Shown here piece after piece: positions 8,336-15,497 of a stretch of 19,417 bases of DNA. This DNA is from Bacteroidota bacterium (GTDB lineage: Bacteria > Bacteroidota > Ignavibacteria > Tepidaquicellales > Tepidaquicellaceae): positions 1 through 19,417 of the forward strand of contig DOWN01000268.1 in assembly GCA_003519545.1 (NCBI GenBank), read 5' to 3'. Numbering within the stretch: the first letter of the stretch is position 1; each line of letters starts with the position of its first letter. The translations under genes and the position numbers were made by a program. Below the pieces are notes generated by a model that searched no databases, had not been told where the DNA came from, and was given only the letters and a program-made list of their open reading frames with translations.

Positions 8336-8971
8336 TTACTCATCATCAGAGTTTTCATCTTCATCAGATGAATTTTTGAATTCATTATTCAAAGCTGCCT
8401 GAATGAGATTCATAATTTCATCCTTACCTTCATTAGTAATTATTGAGAACGGAATATAATCTTTGCAGAGTTCTTCATTATTAACAATTTTGGAAGCTCT
8501 GTAAATTTGTTTTTCCATTTTGTTTTTGGAAATTTTATCAGATTTGGTAAGAATGATTGCATAAGGAATTTCGTAATACTCAAGCCAGCTTACCATAAGT
8601 TCATCAAGGTAAGTCGGATCGTGACGGGAGTCAATCATAACGAAAACCATATTCACATTTGCTCTATCGCTGATATAATCTTCGACGAGTTTTCTCCAAC
8701 CGGCACGGATTTGTTCGGGAACTTTAGCGTAACCATAACCCGGCAGATCAACGATATAAAATTCTTTATTAATTAAGAAATAGTTTAGCTGGCGAGTTTT
8801 TCCGGGGATGGAACCAACTTTAGCGAGTTTCTTTTTATTGCACAGTACATTAATGAGAGAAGATTTACCGACATTAGACCGACCAACAAGAACAAACTCA
8901 GAGAGAACAGATTTAGGAAGAGTTCTGAGATCGTATATACTTTCAATAAATTCGGCGGAAGTTATTTTCAT
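8336..8971 (-). CDS. engB: Ribosome biogenesis GTPase EngB/YsxC/YihA
   Basis: The product is a 211-residue TRAFAC-class GTPase needed for late assembly of the 50S ribosomal subunit in bacteria. The G motifs are all present: G1 GRSNVGKS (30-37), the G2 region PGKTRQLN with Thr59, G3 DLPG (75-78, in VDLPGYGYAKVP), and G4 TKSD (142-145). The length is normal (about 195-210) apart from an acidic tail (SSDEDENSDDE) that the core family does not need. It sits 71 bp downstream of rplQ in the same direction, so a 50S assembly factor may be transcribed with 50S proteins. In many other bacteria the gene is next to lon/clpX or polA. The start is an ATG with only a weak GGGG-like sequence about 8 nt upstream. 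Confidence 0.95.
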   Translation of the reverse strand: MKITSAEFIESIYDLRTLPKSVLSEFVLVGRSNVGKSSLINVLCNKKKLAKVGSIPGKTRQLNYFLINKEFYIVDLPGYGYAKVPEQIRAGWRKLVEDYISDRANVNMVFVMIDSRHDPTYLDELMVSWLEYYEIPYAIILTKSDKISKNKMEKQIYRASKIVNNEELCKDYIPFSIITNEGKDEIMNLIQAALNNEFKNSSDEDENSDDE

Positions 8972-9042
8972 TATTTTACCCCGTTTTTACTTTAAGTTAG
9001 AAAAAAAGAACAAAAGAATTAAAAACAGATAAAGCAAAAAAA

Positions 9043-9597
9043 TTATTCAGATTTCTTTGACGTTTTTTTTGTTTTAGTAGTCTTAGAAGCAGATTTTTCA
9101 GAGCTCACATCAGATTTTGCTTTAGATTCTTTTTTTGATTTTTTGGAATCTTTAGCATCTTCAGAAGCTTTTTCTTTTTCAGCTATGGTTTTTTCTTTTT
9201 CAGCAACATAATTAAAATCAACAAATTCGATAATCGCTTTTTCACCACCATCACCTCTTCTGAAACCTGATTTGATAACACGGGTATATCCGCCCGGTCT
9301 ATCGCCGACCATTGGTCCGATTTCATCAAAGAGCATTTTAACTGCGGCATCATCTTTCAAGAATGATTTTGCAACTCTTCTAAGGTGAACATTTTTTTCA
9401 GGAGAAGAATCTTTAGATTTAAATGCATTTTTTGCTTTAGTAACCAGCGGTTCAATATAGATTCTTAATTCTTTAGCTTTTGCTTGAGTGGTTTCGATTC
9501 TTCTGCTTTTTATTAAAGAACTGCACATATTAGACATCATTGCTTTTTTGTGCGATGCTGTTCTTTTAAGTTTTCTGCCTTTTTTTCTGTGTTCCAT
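9043..9597 (-). CDS. rplQ: Large subunit ribosomal protein L17 (bL17) with charged C-terminal tail
   Basis: The product is a structural protein of the 50S subunit near the polypeptide exit tunnel. The first 135 residues or so match L17, starting MEHRKKGRKLKRTASHKKAM and carrying RRVAKSFLKDDAAVKMLFDE and the GGYTRVIKSGFRRGDGGEKA signature. From about residue 135 the protein runs into a repetitive Lys/Ser/Glu-rich tail (AEKEK repeats, then SKK/TKK motifs), giving 184 residues against about 120-130 in E. coli. Such tails occur in L17 of the Bacteroidota/Chlorobi lineage and are probably disordered. It is the last gene of the alpha operon, following rpoA by 60 bp. No Shine-Dalgarno is visible. 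Confidence 0.96.
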   Translation of the reverse strand: MEHRKKGRKLKRTASHKKAMMSNMCSSLIKSRRIETTQAKAKELRIYIEPLVTKAKNAFKSKDSSPEKNVHLRRVAKSFLKDDAAVKMLFDEIGPMVGDRPGGYTRVIKSGFRRGDGGEKAIIEFVDFNYVAEKEKTIAEKEKASEDAKDSKKSKKESKAKSDVSSEKSASKTTKTKKTSKKSE

Positions 9598-9617
9598 AGT
9601 TATAAAATTTTCATACT

Positions 9618-9638
9618 GTTAACCGGAAAAAGGTTAAC
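9618..9638 (-). repeat. Spacer hairpin rpoA-rplQ
   Basis: GTTAACC (9618-9624) and GGTTAAC (9632-9638) form a perfect 7-bp inverted repeat with a 7-nt loop in the 60-bp spacer. No T-run follows the stem on the minus strand, so it does not look like a terminator. It belongs to a set of single hairpins in this operon's longer spacers. Confidence 0.6.
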
Positions 9639-9657
9639 TTCAATAATTAAAATATAA

Positions 9658-10656
9658 TTAGACTTCTTCTTCTTTTATATATTTATCAACATCCATACCG
9701 AAAGTGAGGTTGAAATTTTCAATCAATTCGCCAAGTTCGGCTAAAGATTTTCTTCCAAAGTTTCTATAGTGCAACATTTCCTGTTCATCTTTTCTTACCA
9801 AGTCACCGATAGTTCTGATATTAGCCGATCTTAAACAGTTCTGAGAGCGGACAGAAAGGTCGAGCTCATCAACCGGCATAATAAGAATTTTTCTGATTCT
9901 TTCAAATTCTTCATCGTGCTCATCAGCCGAGTCTTCAACAGGTTTTTCCACAACTTCAGGTTTGAGACCGGTGAAAAGAGAAATATGGTCTCTTAAAATT
10001 CTTGATGCCTGTGTAAGTGCTTCTTCAGGATTGATAGAACCGTCGGTATGAATTTCGAGGATTAATTTTTCATAATCAGTTTTCTGACCGACACGAGTAT
10101 TTTCAATAAGGTAATTAACTCTTTTAACAGGAGAAAAAATTGAATCCATAGTAATAAAATTAATAGGCAATTCAACTTTTTTATTTTCTTCTGCAGGGAT
10201 GTAACCGATACCCTGAGCGAGTCTCAGTTCAATATGCAGATTAGCATCTTTGTTAAGAGTAGCGATATATTTATCAGGGTTTAAGATTTCAAAATCAGCA
10301 GTAGCATCCTGAATATCTTTCGCTGTAAATTCTCTTGCACCTTTAATATTAAGTTCAATTTTTGAACCTTTACCTGTAATATCTTTAAATCTTACTTCTT
10401 TTAAGTTCAGAATAATTTCTGAGAGATCTTCTACAACACCTTTTAAAGTAGTAAATTCATGGGTAGCGTCATTAATTTTAATTGCAATAATAGCAGTTCC
10501 GGTTAAAGAAGAAACAAGCACTCTTCTTAAAGAGTTACCTAAGGTAATTCCATAACCTCTTTCGAGAGGCTGAACGATAAATTTACCGTAAGTATCGGTA
10601 AATGTGGATTCTTCCTTAGTAACAGACTCCGGTAATTGTAAGTGATTTATCTTCAT
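9658..10656 (-). CDS. rpoA: DNA-directed RNA polymerase alpha subunit
   Basis: The 332-residue alpha subunit dimerises through its N-terminal domain to nucleate RNA polymerase assembly, and contacts UP elements and activators through its C-terminal domain. The alpha-NTD covers about 1-235 with the signature LERGYGITLGNSLRRVL (31-47). An acidic linker follows (about 238-252, DSADEHDEE). The alpha-CTD spans about 260-325: LDLSVRSQNCLRSANI includes Arg270, equivalent to the DNA-contacting Arg265 of E. coli, followed by IGDLV and the helix-hairpin-helix NFGRKSLAEL. The length is normal. It lies in the usual rpsD-rpoA-rplQ order. The start is ATG without a Shine-Dalgarno. Confidence 0.99.
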   Translation of the reverse strand: MKINHLQLPESVTKEESTFTDTYGKFIVQPLERGYGITLGNSLRRVLVSSLTGTAIIAIKINDATHEFTTLKGVVEDLSEIILNLKEVRFKDITGKGSKIELNIKGAREFTAKDIQDATADFEILNPDKYIATLNKDANLHIELRLAQGIGYIPAEENKKVELPINFITMDSIFSPVKRVNYLIENTRVGQKTDYEKLILEIHTDGSINPEEALTQASRILRDHISLFTGLKPEVVEKPVEDSADEHDEEFERIRKILIMPVDELDLSVRSQNCLRSANIRTIGDLVRKDEQEMLHYRNFGRKSLAELGELIENFNLTFGMDVDKYIKEEEV

Positions 10657-10691
10657 ATCTTAAATGAGTTTAAATTTTAAATCTTAAAATA

Positions 10692-10707
10692 ACGGATAAA
10701 AATCCGT
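10692..10707 (-). repeat. Spacer hairpin rpsD-rpoA
   Basis: ACGGAT-AAAA-ATCCGT is a perfect 6-bp inverted repeat with a 4-nt loop, 7 bp after the rpsD stop codon. The transcript continues with an AT-rich leader to rpoA. The ACGGAT word recurs in the spacer hairpins at 11432-11446 and 17552-17569. Confidence 0.6.
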
Positions 10708-10714
10708 CAATAAA

Positions 10715-11347
10715 TTATTTTGAATATAACTCGACAACGAGCTGTTCATTTCCGATAAACGGCACATCAGCTCTTTCAGGCATTTTCAAAAATTTGCCTT
10801 CCATATTGGCTTTGTCAAGAGACAGCCAAGCAGGCAACATATTATCTTTCATTCTTTTCATAGATTCGTGGAACAGTTCCATTTTTTTACTGTTTTCACG
10901 AACTTTGATAACATCGCCCGGTTTCAAAATGTAGGAAGGGATATTAACAACTCTTCCGTTAACAGTTAAATGTTTATGAGTTATAACCTGTCTTGCAGAT
11001 TTTCTTGATGGAGCAAGTCCGAGTCTGTATAAAGTATTGTCAAACCTGCTTTCGAGCAGAGCAACGAGATTATCACCTGTAACACCTTTTCTTCTTGCAG
11101 CTTCAGTGAAATAGCTTCTGAAAACTTTTTCAAGAAGACCATAAGTTTTACGGATTTTTTGTTTTTCTCTGAGCTGAACAGCGTAGTCAGTAATTCTTGC
11201 TCTTTTAGAACCACCGTGTTGTCCGGGAGGATAATTTCTTTTTCCTGCGATAGGACACTTATCGGTGTAACACCTTGTTCCTTTTAGAAAGAGTTTAGTT
11301 CTTTCTCTTCTGCAAAGTTTGCAATTTGCGTCTGTATATCTTGCCAT
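10715..11347 (-). CDS. rpsD: Small subunit ribosomal protein S4 (uS4), zinc-binding form
   Basis: The 210-residue primary 16S rRNA-binding protein initiates assembly of the 30S body. The N-terminus keeps the zinc-type cysteines C9 and C12 (CKLC), C26 and C31, so this is the C+ form. The S4 RNA-binding domain spans about 93-160 (SRFDNTLYRLGLAPSRKSAR through HLTVNGRVVNIPSY). The PPGQHG motif follows the cysteine cluster as in other bacterial S4 proteins. In many bacteria S4 represses translation of its own operon; no clear pseudoknot target could be assigned here. The ATG start is preceded only by a weak purine-rich stretch (AAGAAAAAAAG). Confidence 0.98.
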   Translation of the reverse strand: MARYTDANCKLCRRERTKLFLKGTRCYTDKCPIAGKRNYPPGQHGGSKRARITDYAVQLREKQKIRKTYGLLEKVFRSYFTEAARRKGVTGDNLVALLESRFDNTLYRLGLAPSRKSARQVITHKHLTVNGRVVNIPSYILKPGDVIKVRENSKKMELFHESMKRMKDNMLPAWLSLDKANMEGKFLKMPERADVPFIGNEQLVVELYSK

Positions 11348-11370
11348 TTAATTTCTTTTTTTCTTACAAA

Positions 11371-11446
11371 ACGGAACCTATTAAGATTCCGGTATTTTTA
11401 TTAAACCGTAATGCGGTTTAAATTTATAAAAACGGAAATAATCCGT
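11371..11446 (-). repeat. Three consecutive hairpins in the rpsK-rpsD spacer
   Basis: The 108-bp spacer carries three inverted repeats: CGGAA (11372-11376) with TTCCG (11387-11391); TTAAACCG (11401-11408) with CGGTTTAA (11414-11421), an 8-bp stem with a 5-nt loop; and ACGGA (11432-11436) with TCCGT (11442-11446). The first is followed on the minus strand by TTTT, so it could be a weak terminator. This is the longest protein-to-protein spacer in the operon and could hold an S4 or processing site; no function is assigned. Confidence 0.55.
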
Positions 11447-11455
11447 GAATAAAAA

Positions 11456-11842
11456 TTATACTCTTCTCTTTTTAGGAGGTCTGCATCCGTTGTGAGGCAA
11501 AGGAGTAATGTCTTTGATAGAGACAACTTCAAGACCAACAATAGCCAGAGATCTAATAGCTGCATCACGACCTGAGCCAACGCCTTTAATCAATACATCA
11601 ACTTTTCTCAAACCTGCATCAAAAGCTTCTTTACCTGCGGATTCAGCGGTCATCTGAGCAGCGAAAGGAGTATTTTTCTTAGATCCTTTGAAACCCATTT
11701 TTCCTGAAGATGCACAAGCGATAGTATTACCCTGAACATCAGTTAAAGTAATGATTACGTTATTAAAAGTTGCTTTGATATGAGCAACTCCATTTGCTTC
11801 AACGTGAACTTTTTTCTTAGTTTTTTTAAATGTTTTAGCCAC
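11456..11842 (-). CDS. rpsK: Small subunit ribosomal protein S11 (uS11)
   Basis: The 128-residue protein of the 30S platform contacts the 3' region of 16S rRNA near the E site. The family signature is clear: NNVIITLTDVQGN, SSGKMGFKGSKKNTPFAAQ and the C-terminal PLPHNGCRPPKKRRV. The reading frame starts with GTG at 11842 (giving MAKTFKK); there is no in-frame ATG nearby that would keep the usual N-terminus. No Shine-Dalgarno is seen upstream, only an AT-rich leader after the hairpin at 11862-11881. Confidence 0.97.
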   Translation of the reverse strand: MAKTFKKTKKKVHVEANGVAHIKATFNNVIITLTDVQGNTIACASSGKMGFKGSKKNTPFAAQMTAESAGKEAFDAGLRKVDVLIKGVGSGRDAAIRSLAIVGLEVVSIKDITPLPHNGCRPPKKRRV

Positions 11843-11861
11843 TAATTTATTTTTAATTCAA

Positions 11862-11881
11862 TCGTGGGAATAAACCCGCGA
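11862..11881 (-). repeat. Spacer hairpin rpsM-rpsK
   Basis: TCGTGGG (11862-11868) pairs with CCCGCGA (11875-11881) around a 6-nt loop. The stem has one C-A mismatch in the minus-strand transcript. It is the only GC-rich patch in an otherwise AT-only 67-bp spacer. The transcript after it is AT-mixed, not a T-run. Confidence 0.5.
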
Positions 11882-11909
11882 TATATTTTAATTACTGAAA
11901 AATAAAAGA

Positions 11910-12293
11910 TTACTTCTTAGCCGCTGCTTTTTTCTTACCTGCAACAGTTTTTCTTTTTCCTTTTCTCGTACGTGAATTTGTTCTTGTTCTCTGACCTCTT
12001 ACAGGAAGACCTTTTCTGTGTCTTTTACCTCTGTAAGTTCCCGTATCCAAAAGTCTTTTGATATTCATCTGAACTTCTGACTTAAGAGCACCTTCCACTT
12101 TAATAGTATTGGTAATCTCGGTTCTGATATGATTTACTTCATCATCTGTGAGATTAGCAACTTTTTTATCAGGATCAATACCTAATTTTTCAAGGATTTT
12201 TTCGGAAGTAGATTTCCCTATTCCGAAAATGGAAGTTAACCCTATTACAGTTCTTTTATTTTTTGGTAAATCAATACCTGCAATTCTTGCCAA
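11910..12293 (-). CDS. rpsM: Small subunit ribosomal protein S13 (uS13)
   Basis: The 127-residue protein of the 30S head forms bridges to the 50S subunit and contacts P-site tRNA. Landmarks are MARIAGIDLPKNKR, the helix-two-turn-helix with YGIG-like FGIGKSTSEKIL, and the conserved LPVRGQRTRTNSRTRKG motif, followed by a basic tail KTVAGKKKAAAKK. The start codon is TTG at 12293. It is supported by AGGAG (12303-12307) about 9 nt upstream and by the canonical MARIAG N-terminus. This is one of few genes in the operon with a recognisable Shine-Dalgarno, perhaps compensating for the poor start codon. Confidence 0.97.
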   Translation of the reverse strand: MARIAGIDLPKNKRTVIGLTSIFGIGKSTSEKILEKLGIDPDKKVANLTDDEVNHIRTEITNTIKVEGALKSEVQMNIKRLLDTGTYRGKRHRKGLPVRGQRTRTNSRTRKGKRKTVAGKKKAAAKK

Positions 12294-12314
12294 TTTATAA
12301 ATCTCCTGATTTAA

Positions 12315-12428
12315 TTAACCTTGTCTTTGTTTATGTTTTGGATTAGTACAAATAACGCGAACGACACCTTTACGTTTTATAATTTTGCACTTATCACACA
12401 TTTTTTTTACAGAACTTCTAACTTTCAT
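12315..12428 (-). CDS. rpmJ: Large subunit ribosomal protein L36 (bL36), zinc-binding form
   Basis: This 37-residue gene lies between infA and rpsM. The translation begins MKVRSSVKKMCDKCKIIKR and ends KHKQRQG. The zinc ligands are complete: C11, C14, C27 and H32, so this is the C+ form. The protein is a late-assembling component of the 50S subunit. Length and position (infA-rpmJ-rpsM) are canonical. A GGAG Shine-Dalgarno lies about 9 nt before the ATG. Confidence 0.97.
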   Translation of the reverse strand: MKVRSSVKKMCDKCKIIKRKGVVRVICTNPKHKQRQG

Positions 12429-12474
12429 TTTTTTTCACTCCGCAATTTAATTTAACACAGAGTTCACTGAGTTA

Positions 12475-12693
12475 TTATTTATATCTATAAGTAATTCGAC
12501 CTTTAGTCAAATCGTAAGGAGAAAGTTCAACAGAAACTTTATCTCCCTGTAAAATCCTGATAAAATTCATTCTCATTTTACCTGAAATGTGAGCAAGAAT
12601 TTCGTGACCGTTTTCAAGTTTGACTTTAAAAGAAGTATTAGGAAGAATTTCAGTAATTATCCCGTCAACTTTTATTACGTCCTGTTTACCCAA
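12475..12693 (-). CDS. infA: Translation initiation factor IF-1
   Basis: The 72-residue S1/OB-fold protein binds the A site of the 30S subunit during initiation, working with IF-2 and IF-3. The sequence GKQDVIKVDGIITEILPNT, then GHEILAHISGKMRMN and LSPYDLTKGRITYRYK match IF-1 throughout. The length is exactly typical. The start codon is TTG at 12693; no in-frame ATG gives the normal N-terminus. No Shine-Dalgarno is visible. The gene is 38 bp after map and 46 bp before rpmJ. Confidence 0.98.
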   Translation of the reverse strand: MGKQDVIKVDGIITEILPNTSFKVKLENGHEILAHISGKMRMNFIRILQGDKVSVELSPYDLTKGRITYRYK

Positions 12694-12731
12694 AGAATGA
12701 TTTTATAATTTATTTAAAAAACTTTTTTATT

Positions 12732-13490
12732 TTAAATCGTTAAAATTTCCGGATGTGAATCCGTGATTAAAACTGTATGTTCATAGTGAGCAGAAGGTTC
12801 GCCATCAGCGGTTACAACAGTCCAACCGTCAGATTTTGTTTTCACATTAGGGCTTCCATAATTAACCATCGGTTCGATTGCGAGCACCATACCTTTCATT
12901 AGCCGGTATTTATTCTGCGGATTATAATAATTCGGAACCGGTGGTTCTTCATGAAGTTTTTTACCGACTCCATGACCAATCAATTCCCTAACGATTGAAA
13001 AACCTGATCCTTCCACAAAATTCTGAATAGCAGAAGAAATATCGTTAACTTCGTTACCATCCTTAGCCTGAGCTATACCTTTAAAGAGCGATTCATTTGT
13101 TATCTCCAGCAGTTTTTTTTTCTTGGAAGAAATTTCACCTACTGAAAATGTATAAGCACTGTCACCAAAATATCCGTTTTTCTGTACACCAATATCAATT
13201 GAAATTATGTCACCGACAGCCAGAACAGTATTCTTACTCGGAATACCGTGAACAACTTCGCTGTTAAGAGAGATACATGCTGATGAGGGAAATCTCTTTC
13301 CGTTCACTCTGTATCCTTTAAAAGCCGGATATCCTCCGTAGCTTTTAATTTTATTTTCAATGAGCGTATCAAGTTCGAAAGTTGTTACACCTTCTTTAAT
13401 AAAATCTTTTATATAATCAAAAGTATTCTTAACAATTTTGCAAGACTCGCGAATCAGTTCAATTTCTTTTTCACTTTTTACTAAACCCAA
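12732..13490 (-). CDS. map: Methionine aminopeptidase, type I
   Basis: The 252-residue metallo-aminopeptidase removes the initiator methionine from nascent proteins at the ribosome exit. All five dinuclear metal ligands are visible: D99 (SIDIG), D110 (FGDSA), H173 (GHGVG), E206 (AIEPM) and E237 (YEHT). His81 in VVHGIP is the conserved substrate-side histidine. It lacks an N-terminal zinc-finger extension and a type II insert. The start codon is TTG at 13490, 4 bp after the secY stop, with a weak AAGAAG stretch upstream, so expression is likely coupled to secY. adk, which often lies between secY and map, is missing here. Confidence 0.98.
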   Translation of the reverse strand: MGLVKSEKEIELIRESCKIVKNTFDYIKDFIKEGVTTFELDTLIENKIKSYGGYPAFKGYRVNGKRFPSSACISLNSEVVHGIPSKNTVLAVGDIISIDIGVQKNGYFGDSAYTFSVGEISSKKKKLLEITNESLFKGIAQAKDGNEVNDISSAIQNFVEGSGFSIVRELIGHGVGKKLHEEPPVPNYYNPQNKYRLMKGMVLAIEPMVNYGSPNVKTKSDGWTVVTADGEPSAHYEHTVLITDSHPEILTI

Positions 13491-13494
13491 CTTC

Positions 13495-14829
13495 TTATTT
13501 TCTTCCTTTAATTCGAGTGCCTTTCATAAATCCGTCGTAGTGTCTCATTAACAGATGAGATTCAATCTGTTGCAGAGTATCAAGAGCAACACCAACGATA
13601 ATCAAAAGACTTGTACCACCGAAGAACTGAGAAAGTCCGCTTGTTACACCGAAATTCATAAAGATAGTCGGAATGATAGCAATGATAGCAAGGAATACAG
13701 ATCCCGGCAAAGTAATCTTAGTCAGAATATTATCAATAAAATCAGAGGTAGGTTTACCCGGTCTAACACCCGGAATGAATCCACCTTGTTTTTTCATATT
13801 ATCAGCAACATCTTTCGGATTGAAAGCGATAGCAGTATAAAAATAAGTAAAGAATATAATCAATAAAGCGAACAAGAGCGAATAAACAAAACTTGTCTGA
13901 TCAAAATATCTTGCAACGCTTTGCATAAAGATAGAGTCAGGGAAAAAGCTCAGGATAGTACTTGGAACAAACATAATAGACTGAGCGAAGATAATCGGCA
14001 TAACACCTGCCTGATTAACTTTCATAGGAATATATTGCGTAACACCTCCGAAGACTTTTCTTCCGACAACACGTTTTGCGTATTGCACAGGAATTTTCCG
14101 CGTAGCGACTGTGACGGCAATAACCCCCGCAATAATCACCAGGAATAAAGCGATATAAAGCAATTCGATAATAATATTTCTCGCACCTGAGGCAACGAAC
14201 TGATACTCATCAAACACAGCGAATGGGAACTCAGCAATAATACCGATGAAGATGATAAGCGAAATACCGTTACCAATACCTCTATCCGTAATCTGTTCAC
14301 CGAGCCACATCATAAAAATAGTACCTGCGGTTAAGAATATAACCGTAGAAAAAGTAAATAAAAACGGCGACATATCCGGAGATATGATGCTTGTACCGTT
14401 TACATTTCTGCTTGCAAGCTGAACACTAACACCCCATGCCTGGAGAGCAGCAATCGGAATAGTTCCGATTCTTGTCAGCTGAGTAATTTTTTTTCTTCCC
14501 TCATCACCTTCTTTCTGAAGTTTTTGGAAATAAGGGAAAACCGCACCGAGCAACTGAATAATAATAGATGCACTGATATACGGCATAATACCCAACGCAA
14601 AGATGGCAGCGTTATTGAACGCACCACCAACAAACATATCATACAAACCGAAGAGAGTATTAGAAGCAGTATTTTGATTTGCCTGAGCGAGTAATCCGGC
14701 GTTTATACCCGGTAAAGTAATATGGGCACCGATTCTTACAACAATTAAAAGCCCGAGAGTAAATAAAATTCGTGTCCTAAGTTCTTCAATTTTAAAAATA
14801 TTTCTAAAGCTATCTATAAATCCACTCAT
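13495..14829 (-). CDS. secY: Preprotein translocase channel subunit SecY
   Basis: The 444-residue integral membrane protein forms the SecYEG channel for secretion and membrane insertion. It has ten predicted membrane segments. The first is about 22-37 (LFTLGLLIVVRIGAHI). GIMPYISASIIIQLL (80-94) is a SecY signature, and the second signature LGEQITDRGIGNGIS lies at 176-190. The cytosolic loop RKKITQLTR follows the third segment. The length is normal. The ATG overlaps the rplO stop (ATGA), so translation is probably coupled. It would export the T9SS cargo and outer membrane proteins encoded in the left of this window to the periplasm. Confidence 0.99.
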   Translation of the reverse strand: MSGFIDSFRNIFKIEELRTRILFTLGLLIVVRIGAHITLPGINAGLLAQANQNTASNTLFGLYDMFVGGAFNNAAIFALGIMPYISASIIIQLLGAVFPYFQKLQKEGDEGRKKITQLTRIGTIPIAALQAWGVSVQLASRNVNGTSIISPDMSPFLFTFSTVIFLTAGTIFMMWLGEQITDRGIGNGISLIIFIGIIAEFPFAVFDEYQFVASGARNIIIELLYIALFLVIIAGVIAVTVATRKIPVQYAKRVVGRKVFGGVTQYIPMKVNQAGVMPIIFAQSIMFVPSTILSFFPDSIFMQSVARYFDQTSFVYSLLFALLIIFFTYFYTAIAFNPKDVADNMKKQGGFIPGVRPGKPTSDFIDNILTKITLPGSVFLAIIAIIPTIFMNFGVTSGLSQFFGGTSLLIIVGVALDTLQQIESHLLMRHYDGFMKGTRIKGRK

Positions 14830-15284
14830 TGTGTAATTGCTTTTCCTCCGAGTTTCTCAATTTTTTCGACGGCAGTTTTACTGAAAGCATCAGCAGTAAT
14901 TTCAACTTTTGCTTTAAGTTCACCTGAGCCGAGAATTTTCAAAGGTAAATTTTTACCGGATACAATTCTTTTTTCAAGTAAAAATTCTTTATTTATAACT
15001 GTTTCAGAAATTTTACCTGAATCGATAAGTTTCTGAAGTTTGTCAAGATTTAAAACATTATACTCAACCCTGTGCGGATTGGTGAAACCGAATTTAGGTA
15101 CTCTTCTCTGAAGCGGCATCTGACCACCTTCAAACCAAGCTCTGTTTTTATATCCGGAGCGTGACTTAGCACCTTTATGACCTCTTGTTGAAGTTCCACC
15201 GTGACCGGAACCCTGACCGCGTCCAATCCTTTTGGTTTTTTTTCTTGAACCTTCAGCGTATTTTAAATTACTTAAAAAATCCAT
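14826..15284 (-). CDS. rplO: Large subunit ribosomal protein L15 (uL15)
   Basis: The 152-residue 50S protein binds 23S rRNA and is important for late large-subunit assembly. The glycine-rich basic N-terminus GRGQGSGHGGTSTRGHKG and the stretch FEGGQMPLQRRVPKFGF are diagnostic. The C-terminal globular part ends VEKIEKLGGKAITQ. The stop codon overlaps the secY start by two bases. No Shine-Dalgarno is visible; rpmD ends 28 bp upstream. Confidence 0.97.
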   Translation of the reverse strand: MDFLSNLKYAEGSRKKTKRIGRGQGSGHGGTSTRGHKGAKSRSGYKNRAWFEGGQMPLQRRVPKFGFTNPHRVEYNVLNLDKLQKLIDSGKISETVINKEFLLEKRIVSGKNLPLKILGSGELKAKVEITADAFSKTAVEKIEKLGGKAITQ

Positions 15285-15312
15285 ATCGTATTATATTAAT
15301 AAACGTTTAAAA

Positions 15313-15492
15313 TTATTTAATTTCTTCTACTTTGAGAAGATGTGAAACTTTTCTAATCATACCTCTGATTTGGGGACTGTCTTTTTTAACGACAGGAGAA
15401 TTTAATCTTCTGATACCCAAAGCTTCGATAGTTGCTTTTTGATCTTTAGTTCTGTCAATAGCACTTTTAATCTGAGTAATTTTAATATCCAT
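15313..15492 (-). CDS. rpmD: Large subunit ribosomal protein L30 (uL30)
   Basis: This 59-residue gene lies between rpsE and rplO. The translation begins MDIKITQIKSAIDRTKDQKA and continues with EALGIRRLNSPVVKKDSPQI and RGMIRKVSHLLKVEEIK. The pattern of an initial strand, the AL.IRRLN turn and GMI.KV.HL.KVEEI is that of bacterial L30. It starts 5 bp after the rpsE stop and is read with ATG; no Shine-Dalgarno is seen. Confidence 0.96.
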   Translation of the reverse strand: MDIKITQIKSAIDRTKDQKATIEALGIRRLNSPVVKKDSPQIRGMIRKVSHLLKVEEIK

Positions 15493-15497
15493 AATAA

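Noticed and set aside
8507..8776. 89-codon plus-strand frame opposite engB
   Set aside because: It is antisense to the conserved G1-G4 region of engB and shows no recognisable domain; it is a shadow of that gene.
13555..13866. 103-codon plus-strand frame opposite secY
   Set aside because: It is antisense to SecY membrane segments, has biased Ser/Asn/Arg composition and no leader; shadow frame.
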